Source: Limosilactobacillus gastricus DSM 16045
Lineage (GTDB): Bacteria > Bacillota > Bacilli > Lactobacillales > Lactobacillaceae
Direction: 5' to 3'
Length of the DNA stretch: 64,000 nt
Assembly (NCBI RefSeq): GCF_001434365.1
Contig: NZ_AZFN01000003.1
Coordinates: 34,889-98,888, forward strand
Shown: one piece after another, positions 51,577 through 60,292 of the stretch
Numbering within the stretch: position 1 is the first letter of the stretch
How the letters are laid out: every line of letters starts with the position of its first letter
Program-made: the position numbers and the translations under genes
The notes under the pieces: model-generated
Databases searched by the model: none
What the model saw: only the letters and a program-made list of their open reading frames with translations
Told to the model about the DNA's origin: nothing

Positions 51577-53850
51577 ATGGATTTTAAAACACGCCGAAAA
51601 TTATACAAAAGTGGTAAACAATGGGTCATCAGTACCATCTTTAGTGCTGCCGTTCTCTCAGGAATGATCTTCTCGAGTCAGCCAGTCACGATTCACGCCG
51701 ACTCAACTCCAAGCATTACTAACTCCTCCAGCGCTGCCAGTATTGATTCTGCCCAAGTTGCTCGGGATCAAGCGATCGCAATTGCAGCAACCAGTCAATC
51801 CGCGGCTTTATCAGCTAATGCAGCTGCTGTAGAAGCAGTGAATGATCGGCTAGAAACAGCACAAAATAACTACAACGAAGCAGTAGCTAATGCGCCTGAA
51901 GTTACTAAAACGGTTGCCGCTAATCAACAAGCCGCCACTGGTAGTGATGATTGGAATCAATTAACGACGACCGAACAAAATGCGATCCAAGCCATTGTAA
52001 CGACACCTGGAAATGAATACTATCAATCTTCGTATCCCGCTGAATTAGCCGGTATGTACCCCACCATCACGATTGGTGAAAACAGCACCAATGTCTTTAA
52101 AGACGGCGTAACCACCAATATTGTTGGTTCAGTCGACCAGCTCCCCTTAACCTTTTATCCTGGAATCTTACAGTACGATCCAACTAATGACACTTCAGCC
52201 ACCGTTTCTGGACAACTGACCCGGGATCAAGTAATCGAATTAAATGACCTGTCCAACACTTGGATGAACTGGATGCGCAACTACATCTACAACACCCTGG
52301 GTTGGACCATTCAATCGGCCACAAGTGATGAAAAATACTCCAAAGATAACTTCCAAACCGCTGATAACCAATTATTAACTTTAAGTAGCCATTTAGACTA
52401 CTTTAATGAAGCGCAGAATGTCGCTGCTGAACGTTCCGCCGAACAACTCGGTTACCAACACAGTGTTAATTTAAAGGGTCTCGATGGTTCGGGCTTCCGA
52501 CGGGGTTCCCAATACACCTATCGGGCTATGGCCAATGATCGTCAGTTAACGGCCAATAAGAGTTCTTATGCCGGTGAAAACCTTTATGAGATCTCAGGAA
52601 AGACCATGTTGCAACTAGAGGTTGACCTCTACAACAAAATGCAAGCTATGCTGTGGAGTGAGGTACTACAAGAAACTCCTGACAGCACTAGTGAACACCC
52701 CGCCTATTACGTTAGTGGTCACCTGCTTAACACTTTGACGCCATACAATTCGGAAGCATCACTCGCTACTCAATACGTTGATGATGATACTTATTATGTT
52801 ATTTGGGAATTTGCCGGTATTAAAAATGGTCAAGCCCTCACTGATAACGGCAAAGAGACCGTATCTTCGGGGATTATTGATCAAATCAAACAAGCCACTA
52901 GTCCGACTAGCAAAACTTACATTGACTACACTGGCGATAATATCGTGACAGCTCAAGAAGCCTTAACCGCAGCTCGACAAAATGCCCAAAGTGAATTGTC
53001 AACTCTGGAAGCAACCGCTGTTCAAATCAACCAAGATTACGCTTCGGCAGTTCAAGCGGCCAATGAAACCTACAATCTCGCTTTAGCTACGGCAACAGAG
53101 CAATCAAATCAGACTAGCAATGCTACGGACAATGATTCAGTTCTCTCATCCACTCCCGTAACTGCGATCCCTACTGACGATGACACCGCTGCTCCAGTGT
53201 CAGACAAGTCTTCCATGAGTGACTCTGTTTCTGAAACCTCGACGGCATCCGCTAGTGAAGAAACCAGTCAAAGCACTGCCGAAAACAGCTCAACGACTAC
53301 GAGCCCCACAAGCGTTAGTTTAGCGACTACCAATTCAACAACTGCGTCGACTGTCTTAACACCTGCAACTTCTACAAGTGATTCAGTTGTTACAGCAGCG
53401 TCAACTCCCACTAACCTTACCAGTAATAACCAAGACGTTACTAATTCAACCAATCCCACCCCTGTCGAAAGCACCTCAACTGCTAGCAGTGAAATGGTTA
53501 GTCAAGAACCCGCTCAGTCAACTGCATCGTCAGCCGTGGCAAGCACTGCAAATCAGCTTAATCAAGTAAATGTTATCTCAGCTTCAACTGCATCATTAGC
53601 ATCTGAAACCACATCTGTTGCCTCTACTAGCCAAGCTCCTCACATTCTTCCGGCTACCGCCACTAAAGCAACCAGCCTCGTGGCAATTTCTACCACAAAT
53701 ACGACCGCATCTGCTCAAAAGGCGACTAATGAAGACCAAAAGAACACTACCTTGACACAAACTGGCAATCAATCAACGGCTGTTTTTGCCTTCTTAATGG
53801 CTGGTTTGACTAGTTTCCTTAGCTTGATTGGCCTCCGTCGTCTTAAATAA
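51577..53850 (+). CDS. Cell-surface SEC10/PgrA-like protein with KxYKxGKxW signal and atypical sorting motif
   Basis: A 757-residue surface protein. The signal peptide begins with KLYKSGKQW (8-16), the KxYKxGKxW type. A short coiled coil follows, then a CAP-like domain (~120-440: SSYAGENLYEIS, YYVSGHLLNTL), an Ala-rich coil (~460-510), and a long Ser/Thr-rich stalk (~515-720). The C-terminus has a hydrophobic segment and basic tail RRLK as in sortase substrates, but the motif reads LTQTG (726-730) where LPxTG is expected. The stalk is a likely O-glycosylation target. Divergent paralogue of 49610-51052. Confidence 0.82.
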   Translation: MDFKTRRKLYKSGKQWVISTIFSAAVLSGMIFSSQPVTIHADSTPSITNSSSAASIDSAQVARDQAIAIAATSQSAALSANAAAVEAVNDRLETAQNNYNEAVANAPEVTKTVAANQQAATGSDDWNQLTTTEQNAIQAIVTTPGNEYYQSSYPAELAGMYPTITIGENSTNVFKDGVTTNIVGSVDQLPLTFYPGILQYDPTNDTSATVSGQLTRDQVIELNDLSNTWMNWMRNYIYNTLGWTIQSATSDEKYSKDNFQTADNQLLTLSSHLDYFNEAQNVAAERSAEQLGYQHSVNLKGLDGSGFRRGSQYTYRAMANDRQLTANKSSYAGENLYEISGKTMLQLEVDLYNKMQAMLWSEVLQETPDSTSEHPAYYVSGHLLNTLTPYNSEASLATQYVDDDTYYVIWEFAGIKNGQALTDNGKETVSSGIIDQIKQATSPTSKTYIDYTGDNIVTAQEALTAARQNAQSELSTLEATAVQINQDYASAVQAANETYNLALATATEQSNQTSNATDNDSVLSSTPVTAIPTDDDTAAPVSDKSSMSDSVSETSTASASEETSQSTAENSSTTTSPTSVSLATTNSTTASTVLTPATSTSDSVVTAASTPTNLTSNNQDVTNSTNPTPVESTSTASSEMVSQEPAQSTASSAVASTANQLNQVNVISASTASLASETTSVASTSQAPHILPATATKATSLVAISTTNTTASAQKATNEDQKNTTLTQTGNQSTAVFAFLMAGLTSFLSLIGLRRLK

Positions 53851-53884
53851 ATCCACTTAACAAAACTAGATTGGTATATAAAAA

Positions 53885-53927
53885 CGAACCCCCTAAGTTA
53901 GACCAGCCATCCAACTTAGGGGGTTCG
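53885..53927. repeat. Inverted repeat matching the IS-like end at the window edge; likely terminator
   Basis: CGAACCCCCTAAGTT (53885-53899) and AACTTAGGGGGTTCG (53913-53927) form a perfect 15-bp stem between convergent genes. On its minus strand the second arm reads GAACCCCCTAAGTTGGA, identical over 17 bases to 63980-63996. It probably serves as a terminator today and may be what is left of an IS. Confidence 0.65.
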
Positions 53928-53953
53928 CTTATGCTACCCGGATTACTTTTTAA

Positions 53954-55249
53954 CTATTTCAGATACTTTTCTGGGTCATCCAACAAGTCTTTTACTTGTA
54001 CTCGTTGACGTTGATTATCAGTTACCGATTTGATTTCTAATTCTTCAGTTTCAACTTCGCGATCACCAACCACGACAAAGTATCGACTATTTTTCCGTTC
54101 GGCTTCTTTAATCTGCTTACCAAGCTTGATCCCTTGATAATCTTTATCAACTGCCAGACCTTGTTCCCGCAACTTTTGCATTAACTTAAAGGCGTACTGG
54201 TCACCAGTATGATTTGCGGATACGAAGAAAAGGTCCAGGGATGGTTGGGGGATAAAGGCCGGGTTTTCCTCTTCTAAGAGCAATAATAAACGTTCAAAGC
54301 CAAGGCCGTAACCGATCCCGCCTTCTTCTTCGGGGCCACCCAATTGGCCAATCAAACCATTGTAGCGACCACCACCACAGACGGTGACATAACCTCCCCC
54401 AAAGGCTTTGGAATCAGACATAATTTCAAAGATAGTATGGGTGTAATAATCTAAGCCCCGAACCATCGTTGGGTCCACCACATAATCAATCTCAAAATCA
54501 TCTAATAAACTCTTCACTTGGGCAAAGTAATTGGACGAGTATTCATTTAATGAGTCCATAATTGACGGCGCATTGGCCACAATTGCTTGATCATGCTCAT
54601 CTTTACTATCTAAGACCCGTAGTGGATTCTTTTCTAGCCGAGTTTGAGAATCTGCACTTAATTCATCTTTATAGGGGGTTAAGTAGTTGACCAAGGCAGC
54701 ATGATAGGCCTCTCGTGATTCGCGATCTCCCAAGGTATTAATTGCCACCCGTAAATTATTAATCCCTAGCCGCTTAAAGAAGGTTAAGGCTTCTAAAATG
54801 ACTTCGGCATCAATTTGTGGCGATTCACTATTTAAGGCTTCACAGCCGATTTGCGTGAATTGGCGTTGCCGACCAGATTGAGGCCGTTCATAGCGAAACA
54901 TCGGTCCAATATAAAACATTTTATAGGGTTTTGGATATTCTGGTCCAAAAAGTTTGTTTTCCACATAAGAGCGGACCACCCCAGCCGTTCCTTCAGGTCG
55001 CAAGGCAATGTGACGGCCACCTTTATCATCAAAGTCGTACATTTCCTTGGTGACAATATCCGACGTTTCGCCAACGTTTCGCGAATAAACATTAAATTCC
55101 TCAAACATCGGTGTCCGAATTTCTGAATAACCATATTGATGAAAGGTCTCCCGAGCGACTGCTTCCACCTTTTGCCATAATTCACTATCCCCCGGTAAAA
55201 TATCAGCGGTTCCCTTTGGTTTTTGATAGCGACTCTTTGCCTTTGCCAT
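53954..55249 (-). CDS. hisS: Histidyl-tRNA synthetase
   Basis: A 431-residue class II synthetase that charges tRNA(His). It shows motif 1 EIRTPMFEEF, motif 2 MFRYERPQSGRQRQFTQIGCE, the His-specific GLDYYTHTIFE (~265-275) and motif 3 GLGFERLLLLLE, then the C-terminal anticodon domain. Start at ATG 55249 behind GGAGGAAAAT. A T-box leader precedes it. aspS, often next to hisS, is not here. Confidence 0.95.
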   Translation of the reverse strand: MAKAKSRYQKPKGTADILPGDSELWQKVEAVARETFHQYGYSEIRTPMFEEFNVYSRNVGETSDIVTKEMYDFDDKGGRHIALRPEGTAGVVRSYVENKLFGPEYPKPYKMFYIGPMFRYERPQSGRQRQFTQIGCEALNSESPQIDAEVILEALTFFKRLGINNLRVAINTLGDRESREAYHAALVNYLTPYKDELSADSQTRLEKNPLRVLDSKDEHDQAIVANAPSIMDSLNEYSSNYFAQVKSLLDDFEIDYVVDPTMVRGLDYYTHTIFEIMSDSKAFGGGYVTVCGGGRYNGLIGQLGGPEEEGGIGYGLGFERLLLLLEEENPAFIPQPSLDLFFVSANHTGDQYAFKLMQKLREQGLAVDKDYQGIKLGKQIKEAERKNSRYFVVVGDREVETEELEIKSVTDNQRQRVQVKDLLDDPEKYLK

Positions 55250-55284
55250 ATTTTCCTCCAATTAACTTTTTAAATTATTAATTC

Positions 55285-55530
55285 CAAAAGAAAAACTCCC
55301 CCACGGCAATTACCTGGAGGGAGTTGATAACTCTGTGCCACCTCTGTTCGTGATAATCTCACAATTATCACCTCATTAAGTCGGTCTTGACTTACGCAAC
55401 TAACGGAGCGGCCCGGATAATCTATTCTCAAGTGTGTATTCACGTTATGACCAGCTTTCAGCAGGACTGGATCTCTGTTCAATTACCATAACGCTTTCGG
55501 GTTTGAAATTATCATTTTCATTTAACTTAT
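55285..55530 (-). ncRNA. T-box leader of hisS (histidine)
   Basis: On the minus strand a stem I region with GAACAGAGA and a GAATACACACTTGAGA loop contains the His codon CAC. The T-box sequence GAACAGAGGTGGCACAGAG (55339-55357) follows, then the terminator AACTCCC-TCCAGG...TGGGGGAGTT with TTTTTC (to ~55285). Uncharged tRNA(His) should favour the antiterminator. Confidence 0.88.
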
Positions 55531-55535
55531 GATTG

Positions 55536-55564
55536 ATTCTATTCAGCTCAGGCCCGCTTGTCAA
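55536..55564 (-). promoter_or_regulatory. hisS promoter
   Basis: TTGACA (55559-55564) and TAGAAT (55536-55541) separated by 17 bases on the minus strand, directly before the T-box leader. Confidence 0.75.
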
Positions 55565-55572
55565 GCCCTATC

Positions 55573-56007
55573 CTACAAAACCGCATCAACCATTCCTGCA
55601 CTAATCTGCCAAGTAATTCCATAAGCATCCACAATCTGACCCATCTGCCCATCATTTTCCCGTTTTCCAAAGGGAATCGTGACCCGCTGTTGGTCCGATG
55701 CAGATAAACGTTGGAAGAGTTCCTTAGCCGCGCGTTCGTCATCATCAAAATCAAGCATAATAGCGATTCTCGATGAAACCTGTGGATCCGACATCAACGC
55801 ATCCGCACACACAATCACTTGTCCTGCAATCGAAAATTCCGCTTGCATGGTCGTATCCATCATTTGATCGGGATCTAAGCCCATCGATTCGATTTGTTCC
55901 TCACTGAGGGGCCGGTGAGCAATGATCTCCGCACCAAATTGTTCAACGTAATAATCCATCGCCTTTTTCGCATTGTCAAAAATCAAGTATGGATATATTT
56001 TTTCCAT
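55573..56007 (-). CDS. VOC-family (PhnB-like) protein
   Basis: A 144-residue protein of the vicinal oxygen chelate fold, PhnB/YjdN type. It has PYLIFDNAKKAMDYYVEQFGAEI at the N-terminus, an acidic middle and the end PFGKRENDGQMGQIVDAYGITWQIS, the usual place of the second repeat. Members may bind metals or small molecules; most have no known reaction. GGAGGC precedes the ATG. Stands alone upstream of the hisS promoter. Confidence 0.82.
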   Translation of the reverse strand: MEKIYPYLIFDNAKKAMDYYVEQFGAEIIAHRPLSEEQIESMGLDPDQMMDTTMQAEFSIAGQVIVCADALMSDPQVSSRIAIMLDFDDDERAAKELFQRLSASDQQRVTIPFGKRENDGQMGQIVDAYGITWQISAGMVDAVL

Positions 56008-56129
56008 ATAATGCCTCCATTTCGCGATGGATAAATTATACGCAAGATCCGAATTTCCGTCAAACCAGGGCCTTTTACTATGATAGAATGATGGACGGAA
56101 TTTACTTTAATTAACTGAGGAGCAAATCT

Positions 56130-57296
56130 ATGAAAAAACGCCAATACAGTCGGTGGCTAGTTTTAGGAATCTTCTTACTTGCTGCTTGTATGCGCTCACC
56201 TTTTACTTCTTTACCATCCGTGATCAATCAAATTGCGGCTAGCTTCCATCAACCAGCCACTAATCTAGGAATCTTGACCACGGTCCCCCTAATTTGTTTT
56301 GGACTTTGTTCCACTATTGTACCGACTATCAGTCGCCGCTGGGGCAATGAAGTCACTTTGGGGGTAGCTTTGCTGATCATGGTGATCGGTTCTTTTCTCC
56401 GGATCTTTAATTTTGTAACTTTGATCTTTGGCACAATTTTAGTCGGAATTGCCATCACCTTTTTAAATGTATTATTGCCAGCTGTAATTACGGAAAATAT
56501 TCCGCAAAAGATTGGTCTCTTGACCGGGATGTACAATGTTTCTTTAGCGATTTTTAGTGCAATTGGCGCCTATGTAATCACCCCGGTCACCCAAGCAACG
56601 AATTGGCAGACCGCCATTATCGGTTTTACCCTCCTGATTGGCGTGACCTTTATCGTCTGGTTGCCTAACCTGCGCTTTAACCACCGTCATTCCGGTCCTA
56701 CCCCAGCAGCGACCCAAACGCGAATTTGGACAAATCCTCGAGCTTGGCTATTATTAATGTATTTTGGTCTCCAATCCTTTGCCTTTTATATCATCGTCGC
56801 TTGGCTTCCTTCGATTGCTATGGCCGCCGGGCTTTCAAATGCAACCGCCAGTTTAGTCGCGAGCGCTTTCCAACTATTATCGCTTCCAGCTGCCTTTCTC
56901 ATTCCGACCATCACTCCCCGGTTTAAAAATCGAGTTCCCCTAGTTATTATGGCGGCCACTCTCCTATTAATCGGTCTGATCTTATTGCTCTGGCCACTTA
57001 AATCATTAGCTTACTTTATTTTCATCAGTTTCCTCTTGGGGACGGGAACCTCGGCCACTTTTGGGATTGTCATCACCCTCTTTGGCCTTAAAAGCCATTC
57101 GCCAGAAGAAACGAGCCGGTTATCAGGAATGGTCCAATCCGTTGGTTACATTCTCGCGGCTTTAGGCCCTGTGATTGCCGGAAATATCAAAGCGACGACT
57201 GGTAATTGGCAGGCCAGTTTATGGATGACCATTATCGTCGTCGTCATTATGATCGCTTTTGGCGCTCTGAGTGAACGACACCAATACATTAACTAG
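56130..57296 (+). CDS. MFS transporter, CynX/NimT type
   Basis: A 388-residue, twelve-helix MFS protein. The N-terminal block ACMRSPFTSLPSVINQIAASF and GLLTGMYNVSLAIFSAIGAYV match the CynX/YycB/NimT group (cyanate or nitroimidazole-type transport). Such proteins are named after single examples, so the substrate here is unknown. GAGGAG precedes the ATG. No clear terminator before the zwf promoter. Confidence 0.82.
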   Translation: MKKRQYSRWLVLGIFLLAACMRSPFTSLPSVINQIAASFHQPATNLGILTTVPLICFGLCSTIVPTISRRWGNEVTLGVALLIMVIGSFLRIFNFVTLIFGTILVGIAITFLNVLLPAVITENIPQKIGLLTGMYNVSLAIFSAIGAYVITPVTQATNWQTAIIGFTLLIGVTFIVWLPNLRFNHRHSGPTPAATQTRIWTNPRAWLLLMYFGLQSFAFYIIVAWLPSIAMAAGLSNATASLVASAFQLLSLPAAFLIPTITPRFKNRVPLVIMAATLLLIGLILLLWPLKSLAYFIFISFLLGTGTSATFGIVITLFGLKSHSPEETSRLSGMVQSVGYILAALGPVIAGNIKATTGNWQASLWMTIIVVVIMIAFGALSERHQYIN

Positions 57297-57309
57297 GATT
57301 TATTTTAAA

Positions 57310-57434
57310 CTAGACCAATTCTAGACCAATTTAACAAAAAGCGATTACATGACCCTTTTTCAACCCAGACCTTTTTAGCCATCCAGGTTAAAAATCGCCG
57401 TATTAGTGCATTTATTAACAAAAAAGGCTATAAT
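57310..57434 (+). promoter_or_regulatory. zwf promoter region with tandem 11-base repeat
   Basis: TATAAT lies at 57429-57434. CTAGACCAATT occurs twice in direct succession (57310-57320, 57321-57331), one helical turn apart, ~100 bases upstream of the -10. GACCAATT is close to the GTCCAATT half-site of the xfp palindrome. Confidence 0.5.
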
Positions 57435-57480
57435 ATCACATGTATTTAGATCACAATCATAAACATAAGGAGTGACGATT

Positions 57481-58950
57481 TTGGCTACCGAAATTAAAGC
57501 TGTTATCACATTGTTTGGGGCTACTGGTGACCTTGCGCACCGGAAGCTCTACCCATCATTATTTAACTTATTCCGCAAAGGGTTCCTCGCAGATAATTTT
57601 GCTCTACTAGGTACTTCTCGGAGTGAGTGGAGCGATGCCGATTTCCAAGCAAAGGTTCGTGAATCAATTAGTAAAGTTGACGAAGACCAAGCAGGTCAAT
57701 ACGACGCTTTCGTTAAGCACTTCTTCTACCAACCACATGATGTTACTAATCCTGAACACTACGATAAGTTAAACGAACGTATCGCTGAACTAGAAGATAA
57801 GTTCGCTACTGAAGGTAATCGTTTATTCTACATGTCCATGGCCCCACGATTCTTTGGGACTATTGCGGCTAACATTAAGTCCCAAGGATTGCTTTCTGAC
57901 AATGGTTTTAACCGTCTCGTCATTGAAAAGCCATTTGGTCGTGACTTTGCCTCAGCTCAAGAATTAAATAAGGAATTAACCGAAACCTTTGATGAAAATC
58001 AAATCTTCCGGATTGACCACTACTTAGGAAAAGAAATGGTTCAAAACATCTCTGCCCTTCGTTTTGGTAATACTGCCATTGAAGCTCTTTGGAACAACCA
58101 ATACATCGACAACATCCAAGTTACTTTAAGCGAAGACATGGGGGTTGAAGAACGGGCTGGTTATTATGACCAATCAGGAGCTTTACGGGATATGGTCCAA
58201 AACCACATCATGCAAGTGGTGGCCCAATTAGCCATGGAACAACCATTAACTTTCACCGACCAAGATATTCGGGCCGAAAAAGCTAAGGCTTTACGGAGTT
58301 TACGGAAGTACACCCCATCTGAAGCAGCTGCTAATTTTGTTCGTGGTCAATACGCTGCCGGTGACAACAATAACGAATACCGTAAAGAAGATGGGGTTGA
58401 TCCAAAATCCATCACTGAAACATACGTGGCAGCTAAGTTAACCTTTGATAGTTACCGCTGGGCTGGAGTTCCTTTCTACGTCCGGACCGGGAAGCTTTTA
58501 GCTGGTAAGTTCACCCGTGTTGACGTTGTCTTCAAGAAACCACTTATTGACATTTTTGCTACTCCAGCCAATTCTAACGATCAAAAGTTAAACAACAACG
58601 TCTTAACTATTTACATTGATCCAACCCCAGGCTTTAGCTTAACCCTTAATGCTAAAAAGGTTGGTCAAGGTTATACCACTGAACCAATTGATTTGGCCTT
58701 TAGTCAAAGTGCCGAACAAAAGGATCTTTCGCCAGAACCATACGAACGGCTCTTCCACGATGCACTTGAAGGAAACAGTACCAACTTTGCTTCTTGGTCA
58801 GAAATCGCGGATGCTTGGCAATTCGTTGACGTCATTCGCCAAGTTTGGGACCACGAAGAACCAAACTTCCCGAACTACCAACCTGGTTCAATGGGGCCAA
58901 AAGAAGCTGATGAATTATTAGCTCGTGATGGTCGTCAATGGGTTTACTAA
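57481..58950 (+). CDS. zwf: Glucose-6-phosphate dehydrogenase
   Basis: A 489-residue enzyme that oxidises glucose-6-phosphate to 6-phosphogluconolactone with NAD(P)+, the entry to the oxidative pentose branch. It has the dinucleotide site FGATGDLAHRKLYPSLF and the substrate motif RIDHYLGKEMVQN (~178-190). The start is TTG at 57481, 8 bases after AAGGAG; a GTG at 57472 overlaps that site. Ordinary length. Confidence 0.96.
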   Translation: MATEIKAVITLFGATGDLAHRKLYPSLFNLFRKGFLADNFALLGTSRSEWSDADFQAKVRESISKVDEDQAGQYDAFVKHFFYQPHDVTNPEHYDKLNERIAELEDKFATEGNRLFYMSMAPRFFGTIAANIKSQGLLSDNGFNRLVIEKPFGRDFASAQELNKELTETFDENQIFRIDHYLGKEMVQNISALRFGNTAIEALWNNQYIDNIQVTLSEDMGVEERAGYYDQSGALRDMVQNHIMQVVAQLAMEQPLTFTDQDIRAEKAKALRSLRKYTPSEAAANFVRGQYAAGDNNNEYRKEDGVDPKSITETYVAAKLTFDSYRWAGVPFYVRTGKLLAGKFTRVDVVFKKPLIDIFATPANSNDQKLNNNVLTIYIDPTPGFSLTLNAKKVGQGYTTEPIDLAFSQSAEQKDLSPEPYERLFHDALEGNSTNFASWSEIADAWQFVDVIRQVWDHEEPNFPNYQPGSMGPKEADELLARDGRQWVY

Positions 58951-58974
58951 ACTGAATTCTTAATTATTTAGCAG

Positions 58975-59001
58975 CTCATCCTTTGTCGGGATGAGTTTTT
59001 T
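58975..59001 (+). terminator. Terminator of zwf
   Basis: CTCATCC-TTTGTC-GGGATGAG followed by TTTTTTATT. Confidence 0.88.
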
Positions 59002-59100
59002 ATTACTCAATTTAAAATTCCCGCTTTCCTTATCAACCAGAATTGATTATTATTTGAATAGTAATATCTCAGCATTTAAATATATACACAGGAAATTAAG

Positions 59101-60117
59101 ATGAAAGTAAATATCACAAATCTATACGGAATGGCAGCTAACTCAACTGCCCAATTAGCCCAAAACAAGGTCACCAACATTGCCAAGGAGCTTGGCTTTA
59201 ACGAACTAGGCATCTACTACTATAATGCCCTGAGTGAGTCCGAAGAACAACGGGCTTCCCGTATTGATGGGATCTTAGCATCTGTTGGCGTTGGCGATAT
59301 CATTATCTTCCAACTGCCAACCTGGAATGCCATTGAATACGATCGCCTCTTCTTGCAACGAGCTCGTGCCTATGGCGTTAAAATCGTCATGTTCGTCCAG
59401 GACATTCTCCCCTTAATGTTTAAGAGTAACTACCACGATTGGATGCCAGTTTTCGTTGATTTCTATGATCAAAGTGACTACTTGATCTTGCCGAGTCCAA
59501 ATATGGAAACTAAATTGCGCGAAGAAGGGCTAACCATGGATCATGACCATATTATCTTCCAGCGTTTGTGGGATCACCCTACCAATTTTGAACCCCAACG
59601 GCCAACTTTTGAACGCAAACTTTCCTTTACTGGGCAGCCGGAGCGCTTCCCCTTCATCAAAAATTGGCACTTTACTACTCCAGTTGACGTATATACGATG
59701 GGCGATCCTGAACAATTCCAGGATTTAAATATTAATTTCAAGGGCTTTTATCCCGATGAGTTACTCTTATATCAATTAAATCGCGGCTTGGGCTTATGTT
59801 GGAGTGAGAATTCGCCAGAAAAAGATGAACGTGATTACTCAAGATGGAATGCCTCCTATAAGCTTAGTACCTATTTGGCAGCCGGGATGCCCGTCGTCGC
59901 TAATCGTGATATTTCATGCGCCGACCTCATCGAAGAACACCATCTGGGGATTTTAGCAGACACGCTCGCCGAAGCAGACCAATTAGTCCAAAGCCTAAGC
60001 GAGGATGAATACAACACCATGGCCGACAATGCCGTTAATCTTAGTTTCTTGTTGCGGCATGGGCACATCACCAAAGAATTATTACTGGAAACCGTCCGGC
60101 GGGTGCTGAGTTTTTAA
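59101..60117 (+). CDS. Gtf3-like glycosyltransferase
   Basis: A 338-residue GT-B-like enzyme without membrane segments. The N-terminus MKVNITNLYGMAANSTAQLAQNKV and the blocks FVQDILPLMFKSNY and YKLSTYLAAGMPVVANRDIS fit the Gtf3/nucleotide-sugar synthetase-like group, which extends glycans on serine-rich adhesins, and related galactofuranosyl-type transferases. Its own -10-like region and CAGGAAATT weak RBS lie between zwf and gnd. Acceptor not known; the Ser/Thr-rich surface protein at 51577 is a candidate. Confidence 0.75.
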   Translation: MKVNITNLYGMAANSTAQLAQNKVTNIAKELGFNELGIYYYNALSESEEQRASRIDGILASVGVGDIIIFQLPTWNAIEYDRLFLQRARAYGVKIVMFVQDILPLMFKSNYHDWMPVFVDFYDQSDYLILPSPNMETKLREEGLTMDHDHIIFQRLWDHPTNFEPQRPTFERKLSFTGQPERFPFIKNWHFTTPVDVYTMGDPEQFQDLNINFKGFYPDELLLYQLNRGLGLCWSENSPEKDERDYSRWNASYKLSTYLAAGMPVVANRDISCADLIEEHHLGILADTLAEADQLVQSLSEDEYNTMADNAVNLSFLLRHGHITKELLLETVRRVLSF

Positions 60118-60226
60118 TTGTGATATGAATCACGCTTAGTTTCTTTCAGTCATTTTGGTGTATTTAAATGGCGCGAATCTATCAATTCTTAAGATTTATT
60201 CATGTTGCTCACTAGTTATCAAATAA

Positions 60227-60256
60227 TTAACATAAGCCCCGTTTATCTGTTATAAT
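60227..60256 (+). promoter_or_regulatory. gnd promoter
   Basis: TTAACA (60227-60232) and TATAAT (60251-60256) with an 18-base spacer. Confidence 0.7.
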
Positions 60257-60292
60257 AATAGAGTAAAAACTTTTAAGGAGTGTGACAAACTA

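Noticed and set aside
54832..55185. 117-residue second frame in hisS
   Set aside because: Out-of-frame shadow over synthetase motifs 1 and 2.
55270..55482. 70-residue frame before hisS
   Set aside because: It covers the T-box leader; the sequence is explained by RNA structure.
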